Assembly (NCBI GenBank): GCA_022385805.1
Contig: MU277670.1
Span: 839,102-903,101, forward strand
DNA from: Pilatotrama ljubarskyi
Taxonomy: Eukaryota; Basidiomycota; Agaricomycetes; Polyporales; Polyporaceae
Direction: 5' to 3'
Length of the DNA: 64,000 bases
The position numbers and the translations under genes were made by a program. The notes below the pieces were generated by a model that was not told the DNA's origin, ran no database searches, and saw only the letters and a program-made list of their open reading frames with translations. Shown here in pieces: positions 46,762 to 57,821 of the stretch. Position 1 is the first letter of the stretch, and each line of letters opens with the position of its first letter.

Positions 46762-47095
46762 GCAGGCACCAGAGGTGCGCGGGTCAGGCCTTGACCAAAG
46801 GGTCGGGGTCGGGTGGAGCTGGGGTCCGACCTGTGGTCAGGAAAAGGTCGGACCTCAGCCTGACCGGGGTCAGGGGTCAGACACGTGGCAGAATGGGCCC
46901 GAACAGGAGCAGGACGTGCTGCCCTCGGGGTCCACGCTCGGTCCAGCGCTTTCGTTGGGTGACGGCGCGGTGGGGCTTATTTCCCACAGCATCACGTGCT
47001 GACCCTGACCCAGGTCAGACCCTTTTGGGTCCGACTTGGGTCAGAAAAAGGTCTGACCGGGGTCCGACCCGGGTCAGCACACCTCTGGCAGGCAC
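46762..47095. mobile_element. hAT-type MITE with 8 bp target duplication
   Basis: The element proper is 46770-47087 (318 bp). It starts CAGAGGTGCGC and ends with the reverse complement of CAGAGGTGTGC, so the 11 bp terminal inverted repeat has one mismatch. Both sides are flanked by the identical octamer GCAGGCAC (46762-46769 and 47088-47095). An 8 bp duplication plus ends beginning CAGAGGTG is the signature of the hAT superfamily. The interior has no coding capacity and is filled with variants of GGTCNGACC and GGGTCAG in both orientations, a common subterminal pattern for transposase binding. It is non-autonomous and must rely on a transposase encoded elsewhere. It is inserted between the Rtc3-like and TDA3-like genes. 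Confidence 0.85.
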
Positions 47096-47390
47096 GGAGA
47101 GGGACGAGGCACGGCGATGGAGGGATTGTGTGCAGGCGCTGGCGGTGAGTGGCCAATGAGACGCCGGCGGCTGGAGCATGAAAGGGCCGTGAGTAGGCGC
47201 CGGCGGATGGGTCGCTCGTCTGAGCAGGACTCGGCGAAGATTTGGGCAGACGCGGGACGCAGCCTGTTCAGCCCCGCGCGCGCACAAACAACACTCGGAG
47301 CCGGACATAGACTGCACAGGGCCACTCCCAGAGCACTCCGCCTGCTTCTCTGCTCTCACCACGACTGCTCCACGGCAACCATACACGAGC
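47096..47390 (+). promoter_or_regulatory. Promoter region of the FAD oxidoreductase gene
   Basis: About 295 bases between the MITE and the ATG at 47391. A CA-rich leader precedes the start. The MITE now lies within the probable promoter neighbourhood. Confidence 0.4.
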
Positions 47391-48972
47391 ATGCCCACCA
47401 CAGTCATCCTCGGCGCGGGCATCGTCGGTCTCTCAACCGCACACTCTCTCACCCACCTCGCTCCGCCAGACCACAGAATCCACCTCGTCGAGCCCGCGCG
47501 CCAACTCTTCTCCTCCGCGTCCGGCAAGGCTGCAGGTTTCATCGCAAAGGACTGGTTCGCGCCCGCAATCGCGCCCCTCGGCGACCTTTCGTTCCATCTG
47601 CACCGCGCGCTTGCCGACAAACACAACGGTCGCGCGCGATGGGGCTACTCAGAGAGCATCTCCTACTCACTAGATCACACATACGAGGACGATTCCTCCG
47701 ACGCGAGCCCCGAATCGTCTCCTGAGCCCCCAGTCCACCCCTCCCAATCCACCGGCAGCGCGGATCCCGGCCACACAGACTCCGCGCGCGGCGCGAGCAG
47801 CGATAGCAGCGACCCGGAGATCGCTGTATCTGGCAGAAACGGAAGTCAAGGTCAGGGCGGGTTGGATTGGCTGCTCAGTGGGGCGAGCCGCGCCGTTGCG
47901 GCTGATGGCGATGCCGTTGAGAAGGCGCAGTCTGAGAGCACCTCCGATGAGGCAAACGATCTGCCCAAATGGCTGCGCGCAAAGCCCAGCGCGCTCCAGG
48001 CGATCTCGGACAGGAAATCCACAGCGCAGGTGTATGTACTCTCCCTATTTCTTCACATCTTCCTGAGGGATCCTGAAACCCGCCACCGGTAGGAATCCTC
48101 GTCAGCTTTGCGAGTTTCTGCTCGAACAATGCCTTGCGGCGGGCGTGACCCTTCATCATCCTGCACGCGCCACCAAGGTATGGCGCGATGAGAGCGATGC
48201 GAGTGCCGCTACACGTATTCGAGTCGAGTACCTCGGGTCGGAGGCGCAGACCGCGGATGGGCGGGCACGAACCGTCGATATCTCGTGCGACAACATTGTG
48301 ATCACGGCCGGTTGCTGGACGCCCCAGGTATACGCGACGCTGTTCCCGAACGCGAGTCGTATGCCTCGCATCACGCACCTTGCAGGATACTCGGCGACGT
48401 TCAAGTCCAAGCACTGGCCTCCTGTCAGTGTTCCTACTCCGGCGGACCCACAAGCGCTCAAGGCGCCTAAACAGACTACACCCGGCTCGGTCGCGACCTC
48501 TGTCCCCGCGTTCCTAGGATCGAGCCCCTGCCACGCGATCTTTACCAACGCCGGCGGATTCGCGCCCGAAATCTTCTCACGGGCGGGGGGCGATGTCTGG
48601 TTCGGAGGCCTCAACCCTCCATCGACGCCGCTCCCGGAGCTGCCCACGGACGCGCAGATGGACCCCAAGGAGAGTGAGCGCCTGCTGACCGTGGCACGTA
48701 TTTTTTGCGGCGAGGACATCGACCTGCTAGGTCAGGCCCTATGCTTCCGCCCAGTGAGCGCGACGGGGCGGCCAATCATCGCGCGCATGCACGAGGCCGA
48801 TCTGGGCGATGGAGCAAAGCCCGGGGGCCACGACGGCGAGGGCGGCGTGTATGTCGCGACGGGCCACGGGCCCTGGGGAATCTCGCTGAGCCTCGGAACG
48901 GGGCGCGTGCTAAGCGAGATGGTGCTCGGGCGGGAGACGAGTGCGGACATAGGCGCTCTGATGAGATGGTAA
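47391..48972 (+). CDS. FAD-dependent oxidoreductase, DAO family (TDA3-like)
   Basis: Exons 47391-48031 and 48093-48972 give 506 residues. The dinucleotide-binding fold is at the N-terminus (VILGAGIVGLSTAHSL), followed by SSASGKAAGFIAKDW and RWGYSES. A low-complexity insert (about 100-190, Ser/Asp/Glu-rich) follows. The second half has QLCEFLLEQCLAAGVTLHHPA, CDNIVITAGCWTP, and near the end YVATGHGPWGISLSLGTGRVLSEM, the second FAD-binding part. Fungal homologues include yeast Tda3, which is linked to vesicle trafficking between endosome and Golgi; its reaction is unknown. The protein is soluble by sequence, with no signal peptide. Confidence 0.87.
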
Positions 48973-50103
48973 GTGACAGATCTTCCAGCAGAAAAGATAC
49001 GCCTTTAGATATTCGACGTCGGGAGAAGAGGTTGGCGTTGGAGATCAAAGAAGGGCGTAGAGAAGGCGCTGGGCTCATAGTGGCTGGGGGCAAGGCACAA
49101 GTGGAGTGGCAAGATTTATTTGCTCGGCGACATGCGCATCTATTATCTTCAGATCTTTCGCAGCGGTGGGGAGTGCGAGGCTTCTCGAGCTTACAACGGA
49201 CACACACGCATATACTCGAATTTCTTCCTCTCCTCTTGCGTCCAATCTCTCTGTTCTGTGCTTCCTGTTCTCTCGGCAGTGTTTGATGCCTGTATCTTCT
49301 AGGGATGGCGTGCTGGACAAGTTCGACTATGTGTACGAGAAATGAGGCCTGGGTACGGCCGCTGGCTTCCCCTGAGCGCGTTCAGCCACGACCCAACCAC
49401 AGCAAGACGATCACGCCGTAGAAGACTGGAGAAGACGCGAGGCGGGTGCAATCAATATTCTCCCGGAAGCTGCCAGTCGACCTGGCCGGGGGCGAACTTC
49501 TACACGCTAGACATCGGATGTACTGGTCCTGGCTGGACTCTTGGGAAGCACTTCTATCGGTAGCTAAGAGCGGCGGGAAGGCAGGTATGGAGGGGCTGCT
49601 GTGGCAGGCGATCCGGCGGTGCGATCTACATGTAATCTGTTGTGCTCATATGCTCTCTGTTCGAAGCTCTCTACGCTATGGCTTTATGCAATGTTCTATG
49701 ACTTGTGACTCGGGGCGCGATCTTGGGCCGATCGACCCGGCGCAGCCGCTTCAACTGGGCGACTTCTGGTTCTATAGGTGCGCTTGCTTGAGTACTAACT
49801 CCACGCCGTGATCGTGGGTCACTGGGCATGGACACGGGCACTGCGGCGGGTATTAGCAAAAGGCGCGGCCGGGTAGGACGTATAGGAAGCCCAGTTCCAA
49901 CTTGGCCGTACGGATCCCACTCCACCTATCATACATGGCGCTACATCTACCAAAAACGGTCTGCGCAGTCACCCCGCCGTGGAATAGTCCCCTACCGCTT
50001 GTCGAGGTTGCTCGCACCGTCGGAGACCTCGTTATCCAGGAAGGGGCCCCAGAGCTTCTTCATCCGACTAGCCAATCGTCCCCGCACCCCAGGGCCCGCC
50101 TAC
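48973..50103. other. Intergenic region, no gene supported
   Basis: It is a convergent region between the FAD oxidoreductase (+) and nicotinamidase (-). Several 60-120 codon frames exist in many phases, none with motif or splice support. At 1.1 kb it is longer than most 3' spacers here. Confidence 0.35.
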
Positions 50104-50912
50104 TCAAGCCTTTAATTCCCGCACCCACCCTACTTCCTCCCCGCCAGCCTTCACAATTCGGACGCCAAAGGGTTCGAGCTCTGCAACCGTTTGCGCCCAA
50201 GCCTCCGCCACGCCAACGCTGCGCACCGCCTCCTCCACGATGTAGGTACGCCATCCCAAGTCCGCGCTATCAAGCGCGGAGTTCTTGACGCAGTAGTCGC
50301 CCGCGAGCCCGACGATGAACACGTCCGTTATGCCCGCGGCCCTGAGGCGCACCTCGAGGTCGCTCACCGCCGTGGCTAGCGGCGGATCGTGCAGCGGCGA
50401 GCGGAAGGCGGAGTACATCTCGACGCGTGGGTCAGTGCCCTTGTGCACGACCGCGTCGATGCGGGCGGCGTCCAGCTCGGGCACGAGCTCGTTGCCGGGC
50501 GTCCCGACGACGCAGTGCTCTGGCCAGAGACGTGTCTCGTAGGTCTCGGCCGGGTTGGCGGGGTTGACGATGGTGCAGCTGGAGACGAAGGGAGCAGCGC
50601 CTGGGTGGTTGGACGCGAAGGAGACGTGGTCCCGCGGGTGGTGGTCTTTCGTTGCGATCTTGAGCGCGAAAGGAAGCTGGAGGAGCTCGTTAATCACGGG
50701 GAGGATCTCCCGTCCCCCAGGAACGGCCAAGGAGCCATTCTACAACGGTTCGGAGTGTAGTTAGCGGCGTGATTCGCGGATATCGCATACGCGGAGGTGT
50801 GAAGCTGCGTGCTGCTTACCGGAGGGCAGAAGTCTTCCTGGACATCGACGACAAGAAGCGCCGGCTTGAAGGGTTCGGGCCGCATTATCGTACACTCGGA
50901 CAAACACTCCAT
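50104..50912 (-). CDS. PNC1: Nicotinamidase
   Basis: Exons 50820-50912 and 50104-50739 give 242 residues. Catalytic triad residues are visible: Asp in ALLVVDVQEDFC, Lys in IATKDHHPRDHVSFA (also the metal-binding Asp/His) and Cys in VGLAGDYCVKNSA. VVHKGTDPRVEMYSAF matches the substrate/metal segment. It hydrolyses nicotinamide to nicotinate in the NAD salvage pathway and so also removes a sirtuin inhibitor. ATGs at 50912 and 50885 are both possible; the first gives nine more residues. Confidence 0.93.
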
Positions 50913-51243
50913 TTGCGGTAAGTCCTCAGACGGCTTGAGCAGGAATGTTTACGGATCAAGGCAGTGTCACGAAGGATGCCAGCTGTCTGAGTCAAGGTGG
51001 TGAACCTCGTATGCATTCGATCGCCCCTGGTTGATAAGCTTACAGTACTAGGTTCAGAACGGAGATTCTGATAAAGGCGCCTCCACAGCTATTGCGCTAC
51101 GAAGACTGATATATTACTCCATTTCCTGATCATGCTGTAATCCAAACCAGCGACGTACACAGCTACTACTACTACTCACTAGATCTGCGAACTGGACTAC
51201 CTATAGATCTAGCATCGATACTGCTGCATTCGGCCTCCACGAA
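50913..51243. promoter_or_regulatory. Promoter of the nicotinamidase gene
   Basis: It separates two minus-strand genes. A CTA repeat occurs near 51158-51175. No gene is seen. Confidence 0.35.
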
Positions 51244-53233
51244 CTATCGTGCACCCGCAGTCTCCGCCCACTCCTTACTGCCCATCTGCACTAGACGTGA
51301 ACAGCACCGGGCGAAAGCGAAAAGCTCCTCGTCTCCCGTGAACATGGAACTCGAGCCGACCATCTCGCTCGATAGACCCTGCATATACAACGGTGTAAGG
51401 GTCGTTCAGGTGGTGACGAGAAAACAACTAACGAGATCATCCATGACGCTTCGCATATGGTCGGAAATCTCGTTACTCTTGGCGTTCGGATCGTCCGAGA
51501 ATATCTGGTATATGGGGACCTCGGATGATACAAAGAGCTTCGTCTGACGATTGAAACAGCGGAGTCAGTGAGATGGTGGCGACCTTCCAACGGCACGAAC
51601 GCACCTTGCTCTCGTAGCATGCTAGTCGTACGCTGATGTAAGTGCGGAGACTGACGATATATGAAGTAACACACCATCAATAAATGTGATGAACCTCCTC
51701 GCCTGTCGTACCGACATCAGCTTGGGAATGAACGAGACAGAGGCGACAATCCTCACCATGTCCTTCTGGCCCAAGCCCATCTTGGGGACATCGGTCACGA
51801 AGATCGTACCAAATTGTTTCGTGATCTCGATGTAATCTGCTGCACTCATGGGCTTTCCGCAGAGGTCCAGAAAGCCGAACTTCGCAACCGTGGTCGTGCT
51901 CTCGGGTACGATGATCTCGCGACCCCAGACGTGCAGCTTGCGATTCCGGACGACCGGGTCGTCGGAATGTGACGTGAATGCCTCGAAGATCTTGTCAAGC
52001 TCTGCTTTGTTCTCGGGAGTCAACGGGTCGTAGTAGACGTGCGACAGCGTCCGGGGAACGCGACGGTAGTCTGCGCTATGGTCAGCGTAACGAACTAGTC
52101 TAAGACGGGATCACAAACCTGTCCCTGAGTCCAAATCCGTCACTTCGAACCGCTCCTTGAGCAGCTCGATACATGGTATGAAGCTCTGCCGCTGGATGCC
52201 GTTCTTGTACAGATCGTCTGGATGACGACTGAAATAGGTGAGATACCTGAATACTAACGAGGTAGGCGACGTACTCACTTCGAGGTTATTACGGAAACGA
52301 CGCCATAGTTAAGGAGTTTCTCGAATAATTGCCGCAGGATCATCGCATCGGCGATGTCAGTAACCTACCTCTCGCCGTTGAGCTCGTGTTCGAGTGAAAG
52401 ATGTCCTCGCGCTCACCGCACCTGAAACTCATCAAAGCACAGTACGTAGGCATCCTGTGCCAACTCTCGAGCGACAGGCTCAATGGGATCGCCTCCTCGG
52501 GAGCCAAGATTCGCCTTCATGGCGTGCACGCGCTTGTGTACATCGATCATGAATGCATGGAAATGCACTCTGCGCTTGCGCTTAACACGAGGGGGAAGCG
52601 TGTTGTAGAAGAGGTCCATGAGCATAGTCTTGCCGGTGCCGACATCGCCGTACAAGTAGAGACCCTTTGGCACATTCTCGGGTGGAACGACCGGGGAGGC
52701 CCCTAGTTGTCGTGCGAAGAGACGAGACAGCTGCAATAACTTGAAAAGTCATTCGCATGCGCCGTGCGAACAGGGGAAGACGTACTAGAGAGTTGGAAGC
52801 CGGAGTGTGGGAGATACTAGGCGGCTCGTAGTGTAGCAAGTCATTATGGAGCCTCTGGAGCTTCTGGATTATCCGTTCTTGGTGAGGGTCGGCCTTGAGC
52901 GTGCCTGATTCTACTAGTCTATGGTATTGTTGCAATGGCGATTGCGGGGTTTCTAGGAGCAGTCTGGGCGTGAGTACTAGATAAGCCGAGAGCTTCCACA
53001 GCAGACGCACCTTGTACCGTCGATGATGACGGTGCATCTCTAGCATGTAAAACTCTACCGCCGCTGAATTCCCTTTCCCTCTGCACCGAGAGCGAGGAGT
53101 TGTGTCGGTGCTTCAGGGAGACCCCGACCCGAGCTACCCCGGGAAGTGCAGCTCTGTGGTGACGGACAAGCGCTGAAGATGGTCTACGCTGCAGCGACGC
53201 AGTTACGTGAGGCCTCAAGCTTGAGAACCGCAT
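51244..53233 (-). CDS. AFG1: AFG1/LACE1-type mitochondrial AAA ATPase
   Basis: Nine exons (53059-53233, 52786-52952, 52422-52730, 52279-52364, 52119-52228, 51675-52070, 51605-51621, 51433-51543, 51244-51378) give 501 residues. A basic, Ser/Arg-rich presequence leads to [18 protein letters not shown], the family's N-terminal mark. Walker A is [10 protein letters not shown], followed by [10 protein letters not shown], Walker [23 protein letters not shown], and later [22 protein letters not shown], made only by a 17 nt exon. The C-terminus contains [20 protein letters not shown], another family mark. AFG1/LACE1 acts in the mitochondrial inner membrane in turnover of respiratory-chain subunits. 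All phases close. The first intron (about 106 nt) could be split differently. Confidence 0.92.
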
Positions 53234-53460
53234 GGCAACTGACTCTAGGCCGGAACAGAAAGCAAGAGAGTGCGCGCTGGAGTCAACCCAGAGCGAGCTA
53301 CAAACGAATGAAGTGCGAGTGGATGAGCGAGACTTGTCCGACGGACTGCGCTCCTCCGGTCATCTCATCTAAGCGCCCACGGATGCTTCCGCCATGGCGG
53401 AGCCGGTTCCACCGAAATCATGCTCCTCTCAGATCGGACTGCCACTCGATCGGCGAGTAC
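53234..53460. other. Upstream region of AFG1
   Basis: It carries the AFG1 promoter, interrupted at 53461 by the inverted-repeat element. No gene is seen. Confidence 0.35.
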
Positions 53461-54481
53461 ACCGCCGGACAGTCCGCGCGTGGAATCCAAATGGAAATAA
53501 AATCACTGGCGTCCAGCGCGAGATCACTTGGAATCCACCTGTCCGGAAAACACCTGGATTCCAACGACCTGACCATTGATTCGCCAAGGTTCGACCTCAT
53601 GGAAACCGAAAGAAAAACTAGCCACAAATATGGCAATCGTGACCTGGAGCAACCCCAGTGCAGCACCCGCCGCCGCAGGCATGAGCTGCACATCGAGCCC
53701 CAGTCCTCCCTCATATTGAGCATTCGAGTAGTACCGTAACAAATAAGATAATGGTCATTGTTATTCAATGGCAGCAGTACATGCTAAGTACAAACGAAGG
53801 CCGTTAACGCACGCATATGACACTGGCAACGGCGGGGTACTATTGACTACGTAGTAGGGCAGGATGGCCTCGGGAGCGAAATCAGCATAGCTGATGCAGG
53901 ACACTTACTTCTAGGAGGTCATGAGCAGAAGACTGGAGTCCCGCCATGCACGAGGTCGCAGGTGTCGCACTGAGCTGGCTGCCGGCATGGATGGATACAG
54001 GCAAGATGACTCACCACCGTGGCTCACGAGAGCTTGACATATTCTGAGCAATGGAGTGTGGAGTGATGTAAACAGGAGAGACTCAGTACTCAGTAGTAGA
54101 CACGAAGGGCAATAGAAGGGCAGCAGGAGCAGAGAGAGGGGCAGACGAGGAGAGTCAAAGACCTTGGTGACGTGGACGTTGGAGACAAGATGAGGTCGCT
54201 GTCGAGCGCCCGAGACCCCCCTGAGACATCACCCCAGAGCCCGTCGGAAAAGCGCAAAGTGCGTATTCGAGCGAGCCAGCAGCCAGACTCTTGAATGCAA
54301 GGTGGATGGAGATGCGCCAGTGATGCGATCGCTGGAATCCAGGTGGCGCTAGTTTGTTTCCCAGCTGATTTCCTGGCGGGCGGAATCCAAGTGAACTTCC
54401 AATTGGATTCTTACATGATTGCCGTTGTAATCCACTAGATTTGCATCCCACCTGAATCCCACCTGCCATCTGTCCGGCCGT
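53461..54481. mobile_element. Putative non-autonomous DNA transposon with terminal inverted repeats
   Basis: The left end reads ACCGCCGGACAG at 53461; the right end at 54470-54481 is its inverted copy with one mismatch (ACGGCCGGACAG). The similarity extends to about 44 bp, with most differences being A/G or C/T changes. Subterminal variants of GGAATCCACCTGG and its inverse occur repeatedly in both arms (53480-53580 and 54310-54470), as in DNA transposons. Both sides carry GTAC, which is palindromic, so the true duplication could be GTAC or just TA; the superfamily is unresolved. The interior has no recognisable transposase. It sits between the AFG1 promoter and the 3' end of the GH53 gene. 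Confidence 0.6.
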
Positions 54482-54698
54482 GTACTAACAGTACTAGTAA
54501 CTCCCAGTCACCTCACTCGCGCTACTCTTCCGACACACGCCAAGGCAATCGAGCATCGACAAGTACTGCTGCTTGACAAAACGCGGACGCAACTACAGTA
54601 CACATGTACAGGATTAGAGAGGTATATGTACGTAGGAGACCTTCGCTGCCGCTTCGTCCTCCTGATGAGACGCCGCCGCGGTGCTCCGCTGCATCATC
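54482..54698. other. Spacer behind the GH53 gene
   Basis: Short 3' region between the element and the GH53 stop, with ACTAGTA-like repeats. No gene is supported. Confidence 0.35.
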
Positions 54699-56048
54699 CT
54701 ACATATCCTGGCTGAAAATATTGATCGAGTCCCGAACGGCCCCGTTCGACGAGACAAGCAGGTTGTCCTGCGCAATGACCATTAATGCACATGAAGAGTC
54801 GCTCGTTCAAGATACATACCGAGCATCCGGACCCAAGGTTGGCATTTCCGATCCAACCAGGCTCCCAGTAGACTTCAAAGGATCAATATCAACAAGTACG
54901 GTGAACGCGAACGGGCAAACTCACATATACCTTGACCCCTGCCGTTGGGCAGCGATGTAAGCACGTTCTTGATGTCGTTCACCCAGGTCTGCTGCCCGCT
55001 GGTGGAGACAGCGATGCTCGGCTCTGTGAGAGAAACGCCCGAGCAGCTCACCGGCCAATCGGTCTCAGCAACGACGATCGGCTTGTTGAACGTGTTCGCG
55101 AGGTTCGTGAGCGACGATTTGAGCGCGGAGAGCGTCGCCCCCGAGTCGTAGAACGGGTAGAACGACACGCCGATGATGTCCACCTGGTCCGCCGACAACG
55201 CGCCGGGGATGAAGACCTTGCCGAAGAACGAGTCGAGCCCGGACCAGTTCCACCCGTTGGCGAGGTGGATGAGGATCTTCGGGTTCGCCACCGCCTTGGC
55301 TCCGTTTATGGCAGAATGAAGCAACTGCGAGACGGCGTTGATGCCGTTGACCGAAATCTCGCCGACGGGCCAGAGGAAGCCGTTGTTAATCTCGTTGCCA
55401 ACCTGTTCGTCGACACCATAGCATCTGGGTCGGCATTGGCGTACGTGGATGCAATAAGAGAGATTCCTGCTGACCTGCAGGATGTCAATCGGAGTGCCCT
55501 GGTTCTGGAAACTCTGCACGACGTTCATGGTGTATCTGCGCGTTGGCTCCTTCAGACGGTGTTCCGTAGCGAGATGTACGGCAGTACTAATCCCAGCTCA
55601 CTCGTAGATCTGGGTGTTTAGTCCGTTCAAATTGGTGGGCCATCCTGAAGGAATGGATTGATGACCAGGGTCGGCCCCTGCAGCATGACGTGAATGTATT
55701 AGTTCCAATAATAACTGGGTCCGGATCTTGTGAAGTGGGTTGCGTGTACGCACAAGTGTCACTGTAGTGGAGGTCCACCACCAGGGTCAGGCCAGCCGCC
55801 TTGACGCGCTTGGCAAGCGCGAGTCCGTACTGCAGGTTGTACTGGCCCGCGGTCCAGATACGAATACGCACGGTATTCGCACCATGGTTGCGCAGGATGG
55901 TCTCGAAAGGTGTCACCTTTCCCCCATCCGTGTACCGGACGCCGGAGTTCTCCACCACGACAAGGGAGGAGATATCGGCGCCCTTGTACGTCAAGGCGCT
56001 CGCTAGCCAAGAGAACGAGAGTAGCAGAAGTGGTAGAAGAACGAACAT
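54699..56048 (-). CDS. GH53 arabinogalactan endo-beta-1,4-galactanase, secreted
   Basis: Exons 55754-56048, 55602-55677, 55475-55535, 54931-55402, 54820-54872 and 54699-54767 give 341 residues, normal for GH53. A signal peptide (VLLPLLLLSFSWLASALT) is followed by the mature start TYKGADISSL. Conserved GH53 parts are FETILRNHGANTVRIRIW, LVVDLHYSDTWADPGHQ, the acid/base Glu in QVGNEINNGFLWP, and the nucleophile Glu in IVVAETDWP, followed by VYWEPGWIGN. The enzyme cleaves beta-1,4-galactan in type I arabinogalactan (pectin side chains). Together with the nearby GMC gene it fits plant-biomass use. A TATA box is present 40 bp upstream of the ATG. Confidence 0.94.
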
Positions 56049-56083
56049 GGCGCCTTGCCTGCATTATGGAGATTTCCGACGAC

Positions 56084-56090
56084 CTTTATA
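56084..56090 (-). promoter_or_regulatory. TATA box of the GH53 gene
   Basis: The minus strand reads TATAAAG about 36-42 bases upstream of the ATG at 56048, so the 5' leader must be very short. Confidence 0.5.
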
Positions 56091-57716
56091 CTTGCTGGAG
56101 AGCGGGAGCGAGTGGGTGGCGGAGCCTGCATCCGGAAGTTTGAGCCACGCGGGGCAGAGCCACGCTCCGGGGGCGATTCTGGTAACGAGCTCCGAGTATA
56201 GGCCAGATGACGGAGGGTACGGGGAAATATGCGCCGAGGAGGAGCGCTGCACGCAGCATGAGGACGCCTGGATGACTCGTCGGATTCCAGCGAGATGTTC
56301 GCTGAAGCAGAGAAGGCATCGCCGCTGACCATCCGGCCCAGCATGTGATGCAGAAAAAAGGCCCGCTGAGCATGCCACCCCTCTGAGCAGCTCAAGAAGC
56401 CGTCGGTCGCCAGGCGCTCCTTCAAAGCCGGGCCGGCAGGAATGTGAGGCTCCAACGCATGAGTTGCCTAGGCCATCCAGTAGACTGTATGGTAACGAGT
56501 GCGACGTCGAGGCTGAATATGGCCGCGGCTCCGTCACGACTATGGGTCGCCAGTCTGAAGGAACGGGATTACCAGGAGTAGGTGGCCGAAGTTGGGCCGG
56601 CACCTGTGAACTTGAAGTATAAGTACTGGCTTCCCGGTGGCGATAAATGGGACTCGGAATACATCTTCACTGGACAACTTTGACTAAGCCGCTCTGCTTC
56701 AGCATCCTGGCGCCATCCGCTGTCGCTGCTGCACGAGGGGAGAGACGAAACTCTCTGAAGTAGTAGGTACTGTACTACTCGTAGTAGTATGTAGTAACAC
56801 GTGGCGCCCACGCCCAGGCTTTGTGGCGCGCGTCTATCGCGGGCGTCTGCTCCAACTGCCCTCTACGTACGTTAACCTTCATATGCATGTCAGAATTCAT
56901 GTGTTGTGTTCATTTCCATGCAGCATCTCCCCGGAACAGGTCATAGTGGCTACCACTATGTGCGTCTTGCATCACTCGTTCCGGCGTATGCTATGGGATG
57001 GAGCGCGCCGGCTGCTTCTCCAAATCTTTGTGCACTCTGGCGAACCTCAGGATCCAGCAACGCTCTGGCGTCCGCGACTTGTCACCGCTGCAGTGAGGCG
57101 TAAGGCTCTTCTGCGATCCTTGTGACTTTAGGAGCGATCCGAGAGCAGCTAAGTCTGTTTCTGCGGAACCTCCAGACAGTGGGACAAATAAAAAACGGTC
57201 GAATCGTCCATCTGAACTAGGACGGCGAGTTCGTTGAGCCAAACTTGGCGGCTGCTAATGCTGCGTGAGTAGAAATGCTCGCCATTGTGGTGGGATATCC
57301 GCTTCTACTAACTGCTGGATCGGTAGGCTGGGGCACAACAGGCGTTGCCCGTCTAGCGACCTCAGCCCTTCGACAGACGCCGTGTCTGATCCGCGGGGCT
57401 GCAGACGCCACAGGTCACTTGAAGCGCCATTCTGCAGGGCGCTGGCCCTCCCTCGGGCACAGAAGATCTGAGCAAATGGTGCGCGATATGCAATCTCCGG
57501 GAGCTCGGGGGCAGCGGAGAGGGAATATCGAGTCCACGCAACGTTCGCGAGAGAAAAGAAGCCTACCGTAAATGGTAAGGGTCTTTCCCAGAATGTCACG
57601 TCGTTTGGCGTGGAGGGCTCGTCCATGGCCTCCTCCCGACAGGCGATCAACGTATTCAGAACAAGAAGCGCGCAGGTTGAACCGGTTCGCTATCAGCCAG
57701 TCTCCGCCAGTGCCCG
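56091..57716. other. Divergent intergenic region between GH53 and GMC genes
   Basis: The starts of the two genes are 1.77 kb apart. A GTA-rich tract lies near 56757-56800. Longer frames (for example 56064-56603 and 57255-57650, minus) have no recognisable motif. It could hold shared upstream control of the two enzymes, but I cannot identify sites. Confidence 0.4.
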
Positions 57717-57723
57717 TATATAA
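57717..57723 (+). promoter_or_regulatory. TATA box of the GMC oxidoreductase gene
   Basis: TATATAA about 100 bases upstream of the ATG at 57822, followed by a CT-rich leader. This is the clearest TATA element in the window. Confidence 0.6.
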
Positions 57724-57821
57724 CGCCCTCTCCCTCAGTAGCTCTCCCTCCAGACTCTCTCCTCTCTGCCACCTGACTCTGCGACCCGACCGGCCGTCCG
57801 AGCTCCCGTTCCCCTGATACC

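Noticed and set aside
54932..55621. 229-codon plus-strand frame inside GH53
   Set aside because: The minus strand carries the GH53 catalytic motifs in the same interval; the plus frame is Arg-rich and featureless.
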